Positions 57,191 through 64,000 of a DNA stretch of 64,000 bases are shown here, piece by piece. How positions within the stretch are numbered: position 1 is the first letter of the stretch; each line of letters opens with the position of its first letter. The notes beneath the pieces are model-generated. The model saw nothing but the letters and a program-made list of their open reading frames with translations. It ran no database searches and had not been told where the DNA came from. The translations under genes were made by a program, and so were the position numbers. The stretch lies in the NCBI GenBank assembly GCA_910589415.1, contig OU342630.1:7564001-7628000 (forward strand), read 5' to 3'. The DNA is from Malachius bipustulatus. Its lineage: Eukaryota; Arthropoda; Insecta; Coleoptera; Melyridae.

Positions 57191-57195
57191 GCATA

Positions 57196-58993
57196 AATTT
57201 TATAGGAAGGCGAGAGTTTGACGAGAATTGGTTAATGCGCAGATAGGCCTCCGAATACATTAATGTTTGTTGTCCACTATCAACAATGTTAGTAGGTGTT
57301 CGCGTAAAAAAACAACCAACCAGATAAGGCTGATAAGAGTAACTCCGCCGTTCATCGAACAGGTAAAAAGTCAGTGGTGGTTTAACTCGTGTTGTATTTA
57401 TTTAAAATAGGTGATGGTTTCTGTCATCGTGTCGTGTGTAGGTGCCGCTGTTTTTGTTATCATGTATTGTGTTTTATTGATTAATATGCTGTTATAAGTT
57501 TGTTATTAATATTCCTTGCCAGTAAAATAAGTACCCACCTACTATTTTAGTTTTTTTCCGCATAGGTACCTAATCTTAAATAAATTCAAAATAATTTAAC
57601 CGAGACTACAGCTTGACACACGTAAGGTGGCCAGTGGCGCAGTAGCCTTTGGGAGTGGCTTAATTTTCAAGTTTGTCAGATTTAACGTATTTTACCATCC
57701 ATGCAGACAGGTATACTTTATGCAAAGTCAATTGAAATTACAAAAAACTAAAAAGCAGCTGACAAGTTAATTTAATTTCGGTACTAATTGTCTTATCTTA
57801 TCAGCATATAAAAAACGTATTGTTTATAAATTCATTAATAGAGGTGTTTTTGAGTCATTAATTCAGTAAGCCAATCAAATAATTTAAATCGCCGTCTTCT
57901 CCAATCCGCTTATTTATCAAAATATGTCAGTACTCGTCAAGTCAACGTGGACTAGCGAAGAGAGCGAAGGGAGCGTTCGATAATAATTTTGTTATCTTTT
58001 TGGTTTTATTTTAATGTAAAATCGGACCGTACTGTCAACTTCACAACCCAGCATTTCTCTATTCAAATAGTGCAGCGTGGTTCAAAAATATTGAGCTAAA
58101 CCTCGTGCTCGTGAGTTGTGAATTATGGCGGCCGCATCTTCATATATTAAAAATAAAATACTTTCTGGCCAAAGTCGTGATACAAAAGTCGTTACTAAAG
58201 TAATAAAGTTCCGTATTTTAGCATTAATTACAGAAAATTCATTTTTAGTCAAGAAGTTTGATACTCAGTGTACCGACCACAGGCGTGGTTTGAATATGTC
58301 GCTTTCTTTCTAAAAACCTCTCGCTTCTCGATCTGCGCCGCTCAGCGGCCACCTTAAGATGCGTTTTCACCAAAAAATCATTGTTAGCAAACGTTCGCAA
58401 ATGTTTGCGAATGTTTCCAAATGTTTGCAATTAAAGTGTCTCCACTGAATATTCACAGACACCTGGTACGTTATTAGCAATCATTTGTTCATGTTCCGAG
58501 CAAAAATGGCTCCGAAAAGCAAACGTATTGTTAGTGCCGCATCTTTCATAATTATGACTGTTTTAATTGAAAAAGAGAATAATAAAAAGAGAATTCGTAG
58601 ATTTTGGACATCCCATTTTTTGGTTATAGTTATAGTTAATTTGGTAGACACGTCGCAGTTGCTGCAAAACAACATACAACACTGCTCTGATTCCCTGAGA
58701 TTCCTGCGAACACTCCCTGCCAGTCTACACTGAAAATACTTCGCGCACGAACAAGCAACAAATCCCTTTGATGTACCGACAACGCTCGGAACACGGACAA
58801 ATATTGTGATTGCAAACATTTGCTAACAATTGCAAACGTTTTGCGCGCTTGGTGAAAACGCACCTTAAGATGTGTCGACCTGTAATTCATATAAATTGGA
58901 ATACTAAACGTAGATGGCAATATTGATTTTTTAATTGAAGTCAAACTTATCATTCAAATATTGAAAACCAGACTCTCGCCTTCCTATAAAAAT
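57196..58993. mobile_element. inverted-repeat-ended element, related to 5.75-6.79 kb
   Basis: TTTTATAGGAAGGCGAGAGT at 57196 returns inverted at 58974-58993. The inner sequence matches the repeat at 5.75-6.79 kb in two blocks. A younger element (58353-58867) sits inside. No transposase recognised. Confidence 0.5.
58353..58867. mobile_element. TTAA-flanked Harbinger-like MITE with transposase N-terminus remnant
   Basis: Both ends carry GRTGCGTTTTCACC next to TTAA (58350 and 58864 regions). The sub-terminal AACGTTTGCRAATGTTTGC motifs are inverted. From the ATG at 58507 a short frame (MAPKSKRIVSAASF then EKENNKKRIRRFW) resembles the start of PIF/Harbinger transposases (acidic/hydrophobic run then KKRKRxxW). 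The rest is deleted. The target could be read as TTA/TAA or TTAA, so piggyBac-type mobilisation is not excluded. Confidence 0.5.
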
Positions 58994-59649
58994 CTACCTC
59001 TACACCTGTATAAATTTATGAACTCTAGAGATTGTTATTTTATATTGTCAAAGTGAAAGTATCATGAAGCTTCATGAAAACTTGCTTTCATTTGTCATTT
59101 ATGTCACTTTTTTTAAGAACAAGTGCGTGAAAGAATGTCATTTCAAAACTAAAATGATAATAAAAATGGCAACTTAATGAAACGATTTAATAAAAATAGC
59201 TATTTGTGATACAAGTTGCAAAATAGTTACTCGATCTGTTAAATTAAAAACACGGATTTGCACGTGCAATTACTGCTTTATTTTAGGAAGAAGTTTTCAT
59301 AAAAATTATTTAATTCAGATTGGTATTTTGCAACTGTCATTTAGGCACATCATAAGAAATGTTTAGGACACGGTTGAGATACGGGTACGAGAAATATTTC
59401 TGGCAAATTTTCTTGCAAATATTTCACTCTCCAGTTTCTTTACTGATTGTTGAAGTCTCTCTGAAAAAAAGCTGTTTAATAGTTCATGATTTATCACTGT
59501 GAGCTTAGACAATTTTATTTTATGACCAATTTTTGAGTCATGTTCGTGGTATTTTATCTATTTTGTTACGAGCGTGTAACAAAAACTCTTCTTTTATCTG
59601 CACATTTGGAATTATGGTTTATATAGTTATTCATATACAATACATTTTT
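58994..59649. other. no gene recognised
   Basis: AT-rich sequence without defined repeat ends or coding similarity. Confidence 0.3.
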
Positions 59650-60660
59650 AAATACATACTGGTGCATGTCCCTTATTTCCGAGCCCTTTATGGGTAACTC
59701 TTAAAATATGCAAGAGATACAGGGTTGGTTAAATTAGAAAAAAGATGCCCTATTTTGTGGCCAACTTGCATCCATTCAGACATACAAGATACCAGTACAC
59801 AGTACCTATGTATAAAAACAGAAAAATCGAGATTTCTTATATTCTTCACATTTTTTCTATTATTAGAAATTATTATTTATTATATTACGACCAATTTTAT
59901 TGCATTAACTATAGTTTTTAAACATATTTTTAAGTTTTTTACTTATACATTTTTATGAGTGAACAATAAGCGACCAATCGGCCCCGAAACGTTTCTATTA
60001 TTATAAAAATCTTAAAAAAAAAGAATATTTTTAATTAAGAGCCTAAACCCCAATAAATCAGAAGACAAAAATTGAACATACCTAAAGGTTCTATAAATAA
60101 TTCAATAGAAATTATAAAATTAGAAATGAATAAATAATTTTTTGTATTCTTGAATGACGACGTCAAGAGGTTTCCATCTGATGTTTCAAAAACTTTCAAA
60201 GCCGACTAGATCCCCGACTTTCCATAGTCAACTTTTGTTTTTCTTATGGCCTCCATGTGAATTTTTTGGAGGCCAAAAATCATGGAAACCAACAATTAAT
60301 AACATTCATAACGAAAAAAAAATTAAATTTTTTTCTCCTTTCTTAGAGGAAAAAACAACAATTTTTTCACCGAATTACGTCAATATGAAGTCATATTACT
60401 TGTCTTATGGTTTTTCCATTTTTATATGATATTCGGTACCTATTAAAAATTAAAGAAGAATATTTTTTAAATTATGTTTTCTTATCTTAATGATTGTATG
60501 ACTTATAACATTTCAGGAACGGTAACATATCTCTCTTGTATCTCTTGACGGATTCGATATGACCACAAAATAGGCAATCTTTCTCTAATTTAACCGACCC
60601 TGTATCTCTCAGGTTTACGAGTTACCCATAGTGAGCTCTGAAGTAAGGAGCACCTGTACA
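59650..60660. mobile_element. 1-kb inverted-repeat element
   Basis: 59663-59800 and about 60525-60655 are inverted copies: GAGATACAGGGTTGGTTAAATTAGA with GCCCTATTTTGTGG at the left; CCACAAAATAGGC and TCTAATTTAACC at the right. The interior is AT-rich; the ORF at 60154-60429 shows no known motif. Confidence 0.6.
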
Positions 60661-62463
60661 GATAGGTGAAATTTTTAAATTAATTTTTAGGAGGTCCCTA
60701 TCTACCTATTACTTTTTTATCTCTCTGAAGCTAGTTATATCGTATGGGTTCTTATTGAGAATTCCTTTACAAACTAGGATAATATCAGCGCACGAAAATT
60801 TGAAATATACAATTTTTAGTAGGAAATAAGAATACTTTCTGATAAAAATGTATTCAATTTTTTATATATTTTTTTTATGTAGACTCGCGGCTGCTTTGAT
60901 GCTTAGATAGAGTGAATAATTTACTCAAACAGTTTAAAAGAGTGCATAATATCGTCGACTCTGAAATCTTTGCGGTTTAATTATAAATGGGGGCATCTTG
61001 AAACGTGCCAGTGGTGCTTTAGCCAGCTCCGATTCAACATCTTAGATGCTCAAGGTAAATATACCTGTTAAAATTATTATCAATTTGGCTATCTGCCAAA
61101 TTATTGTGACCGCTGGCGAGACTCTGTGTAAAAAATGTCTTATTTGTTATATGTATATTTTGTTTCATATAAATTACATGAGTGCTTACATGAGTGTTTA
61201 GGAACTTGTGTTTCATCAGCTTTGTTTGTTACTCCTATAAATTAATTTCCGATGAAAGTGAAAAATGGTATACGTATACATAGTGACTCTAGATTAATAA
61301 TTTTCTATTCAATTCATTATTTTCAAAGATTCACATTTATGATGTCAATAACATACAAGTCGTTAAATCATTCTAACGATTTGAGTCTACTCACTCAACG
61401 TTAATGATCTGTATATTAAGCAAGTTTTTAAGCACTTTTTTTAGTCCTTCATAAGTTTCAATAATATTTTTGATAATAATATCATATTTTATTAATAGTA
61501 TAAATTATCCCGAATTTATATCTCAAATTTTCCGTTAAAGGTAATCACCTACAACTTCAGTCAATACCTAGATTCTATTAAATAAGACTGAAAGATAATT
61601 ACTTAATGGTTGTATATGTTTCAGTTACGCATATCGTTATCAAGTGTTAAATATTCGACGAAGTACCAATATTACTTATCTTGTAAATTGACATTGCTTC
61701 TTTTCTCATAGACAAGAACACTTGGCTCAAAATTCTACTAAAGTTATAATTAATTATTTTCTAAATCGTTTATTGTCTTCTACTGCACAATATTAGGGGA
61801 ACACTTTTTGGAATTACGTCGTTGAAAAAACAGTAATTAGATTCTCAAAATTTTACACGAAGCAAGCAGCAAGGGCATTCTCGAAGCTCCAACTGCCAGG
61901 TTTGTGTATCTCTGCATTATGGAGTGACGTGACTGGAATGTATTCGTGCCAGAATCGACGATTTTCAATTGAAATTTTAGGCTTGCTCTGTAACCACCAG
62001 AAGTATTCATCTGTTTCAGGAGTAATTTCTCACTCCAATAGTAAGAAGGTACCCTATCTCTTATTAGCTCTTTCACCCAAAGCTGTTCGCTGACAAGAGG
62101 GGACCGTTTATTCCGACAGTCACTCGAGTCTCGTTAGTTATGTAGTAGTGTGTACCACGAGCAGGTGAGGTTGTCATTTGGGTCATATTAAGTCACCCCT
62201 TACACCCTCTGTTGATTTAGGAATCTGCAATTTGAAATCTAGGCAACATACATAATAACTAGTCAAAATGAAATATTACTAAGATGGCGACGCATTTGAA
62301 AATGTCGAAAGGAAGTGTCATCACCCCATGTATTACTGCATTTTCAGATTGTCTCAGAAAATGTAATACAATGGTGTTTATAGTTGCAGTTTAAATCAAG
62401 TAGGCTATGAGTTGTAAACAAGTGAAAATCGCAATTTTACAACTCTAAAGTCATTCACAATTA
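60661..62463. other. no gene recognised
   Basis: AT-rich. Short ORFs on both strands have no similarity that can be defended, and no SESTD1-like terminal exon was found. Confidence 0.3.
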
Positions 62464-62683
62464 AAACGGTTCAGGACATCGGAAAAAGGCTAAAATGTCC
62501 TTATCTTAACTGTTCATCTGGTATCCTACTGTATAGTTGAAATGTTTATACAGGGTGATGAAAAATCTGATCATTTTCACCACCCTGTATAAACATTTTA
62601 ACTACATAATAGGATACCTCATGAAAAGTTAAAATGGGGACATGTAAGTTGTTTTCTGACATCTTGAGCCGTTTTCGTTGTAA
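62464..62683. repeat. near-symmetric hairpin, arms about 100 bp
   Basis: 62464-62567 pairs with 62579-62683 (TTTATACAGGGTG with CACCCTGTATAAA; GGTATCCTA with TAGGATACC; AAACGG with CCGTTT), leaving a very short loop. Same family as the inner hairpin of 38646-39269. Confidence 0.7.
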
Positions 62684-62983
62684 ATGGCTTCGAATTTGGA
62701 AAATTGCGATTTTCCTATAATTATTATGTTGCCTCGATTCAAAATTTCAGATACCTAGATCAACTAGAAGTCTAACTTTTTCTAATGGGCGCGGTAAAAG
62801 AATCAGCCTGTCAAATTCGGAAAAAATTACCTCTATTTCAGAAAAAGTAAATTCAAATTTAGAAAAAGTAAAATCAAATTCAGTAAAAGGGACTTCAATT
62901 CCATAAAGGTAAAATCAAATTCAGAAGATTAGATTAGTCTTCCTGGGAATAAATTAATAATATAATAATAATAAGCAGGGGTC

Positions 62984-64000
62984 CTACAGCCTGTGCCGCA
63001 TCCCGCATTTCGATCGCCATTTGTCCCTATCCTTCCAGTCATTGTTCTTAAGAGCTCGATCTCTCATACTCATACATTTTTCGATTAATTCTCTCCATTG
63101 TGTTGTCGGTCTTCCTCTTCTTCTTCTCTTTTGTGGTGTGTACACCAAGGCTCTTTTTGGCCATCTCGTCTCGTCCATCCTCATTACGTGACCATACCAT
63201 ATAAGTTCTCTGGATTCTACCCTTTTTGCTGTTTTGAATATACGCCCAGTTTTCCTTCTTATATCTTCGTTTCTAATGTGCTGCATTCTAGAAATATTAC
63301 ACGATCTCCTTAAGAAGTCCATCTCTACAGTATCTATTTTCTTTTTCTCTTTTTATGGAAGTTGCCAGCAATTCTGGCCAGATAAAACAATTATGAAAAG
63401 GTATTTCCCACTCTCACCAAACTCTTTGCGTCTTTATACATGTTCCAAATAACGCGAACATAATTATTACCCAGGCCAAACCTCGAAATGTTTGAAAGTG
63501 TCTTCAGGGGCACCGTATCATAGGCCTTCTCTCGATCAATAAATAAGAGGTGAGTAGACATATTACGTGACATTCGTTTCTCTATTATCTGTTGCAATAC
63601 AAATATGTTATCGGTACATGATCGCCCTGCACGGAATACCGACTGTTCTTCTATATCTTTTATATTGCTTTCAATTCTATCTTTTAATATTCTGCCTTAC
63701 AACCAATTTTCGCATGCCTTTTTATCGCCCCTTTTGTAAATGGAGCTAATACTAATAATATGTATATGCTATATTCCAGTCTTCTGGGATATTATCGCCG
63801 TTAACCAAGCATCTATTAAATAGGTGTGCCGTAGCTCCTAATAGCGTATCCAGTACATGTTTGATTAGCTCAATGGGGATGTTTCCAGGTTCTGCAGTCT
63901 TACCGTTTTTTGATTCTTTCTGAGCTTTCTTTATTTCTTCTATAGTTATTTGGGTCACTTTTTGATTTTCCACTGCTTTGAGGTCTATGTTAATTACTTT
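62984..64000 (-). mobile_element. RTE-like non-LTR retrotransposon remnant, runs off window
   Basis: On the - strand, in order: GNIPIELIKHVLD and an N-terminal RT segment (63973-63752), RT motif A LLFIDREKAYDTVPL (near 63535), GNNYVRVIWNMYKDAKSLVRV (near 63440), then the C-terminal region LIWYGHVMRMDETRWPKRALVYTPQKRRRRGRP (63210-63110) and a DRDKWRS end (near 63010). The central palm including the YxDD motif is deleted between about 63390 and 63320. An AAT-rich stretch at 62950-62975 may be the eroded tail. The family resembles RTE-type 'endonuclease-reverse transcriptase' proteins of insects. Confidence 0.8.

Noticed and set aside
1..64000. CRISPR arrays, operons, ribosome-binding sites, tRNA or rRNA genes
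   Set aside because: Nothing of the kind was found; the window is eukaryotic, and the only rRNA-like sequence is the 5S-derived SINE head.

Overview
The window is eukaryotic, AT-rich and very repeat-dense, and almost certainly from an insect genome. The best evidence is an insect-only midgut 'G12 / allergen-related repeat' gene, together with BEL/Pao, DIRS-like, RTE-like and Jockey/CR1-like retrotransposons of the kinds seen in arthropods. A beetle with a large genome would fit, but the order is inference. There are no bacterial features. A 500-base run of N (7727-8226) shows this is a gapped assembly.

Host genes. Two are recognised. (1) At 4.2-4.8 kb lies the main exon of a secreted single-domain G12-like protein. 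(2) Six exons on the + strand, spread over 22.05-52.77 kb, encode the spectrin-repeat part of a SESTD1-like protein (SEC14 domain and spectrin repeats). All six have clean splice sites and compatible phases (1,0,1,0,0,2). The SEC14 exons expected upstream and the last coding exon(s) downstream were not found. Its introns, up to 13.3 kb, are filled with transposons.

Region by region. 0.6-6.8 kb: inverted-repeat (foldback/MITE) elements around the G12 gene, including a MITE flanked by TAA. 7.3-8.2 kb: a BED-finger protein, probably a hAT-type transposase N-terminus, cut by the gap. 9.5-11.35 kb: a long-hairpin element with termini made of GAGAC/GTCTC arrays. 12.55-17.73 kb: a structurally complete DIRS-like retrotransposon on the - strand, with inverted terminal repeats, an internal complementary region, a probably spliced gag, a gag-pol overlap with a canonical TTTAAAC slip site and stem, RT-RNase H, and a tyrosine recombinase broken by one frameshift. 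19.6-20.85 kb: decayed non-LTR ORF2 with RNase H. 22.8-24 kb: a MITE and a THAP-finger remnant. 25.5-26.2 kb: a 5'-truncated non-LTR tail. 26.45-34.2 kb: a MITE split by a BEL/Pao element (406-bp LTRs that look identical; TSD TCGAC) with one frameshift in pol. 34.4-36.75 kb: a decayed non-LTR element whose RT is interrupted by a 5S-rRNA-like SINE with a 9-10 bp target duplication. 36.8-44.15 kb: several inverted-repeat elements, one unusually GC-rich. 44.5-45.97 kb: a non-LTR ORF2 that is open but has lost catalytic residues. 47.8-62.7 kb: further foldback elements and MITEs. 63.0-64.0 kb: an RTE-like remnant running off the window.

Overall this is a host locus expanded by repeated nested transposition. 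The most informative observations are the DIRS element's expression signals and circle-junction footprint, the nested and recent BEL insertion, the 5S-like SINE inside a LINE, and the split SESTD1-like gene.
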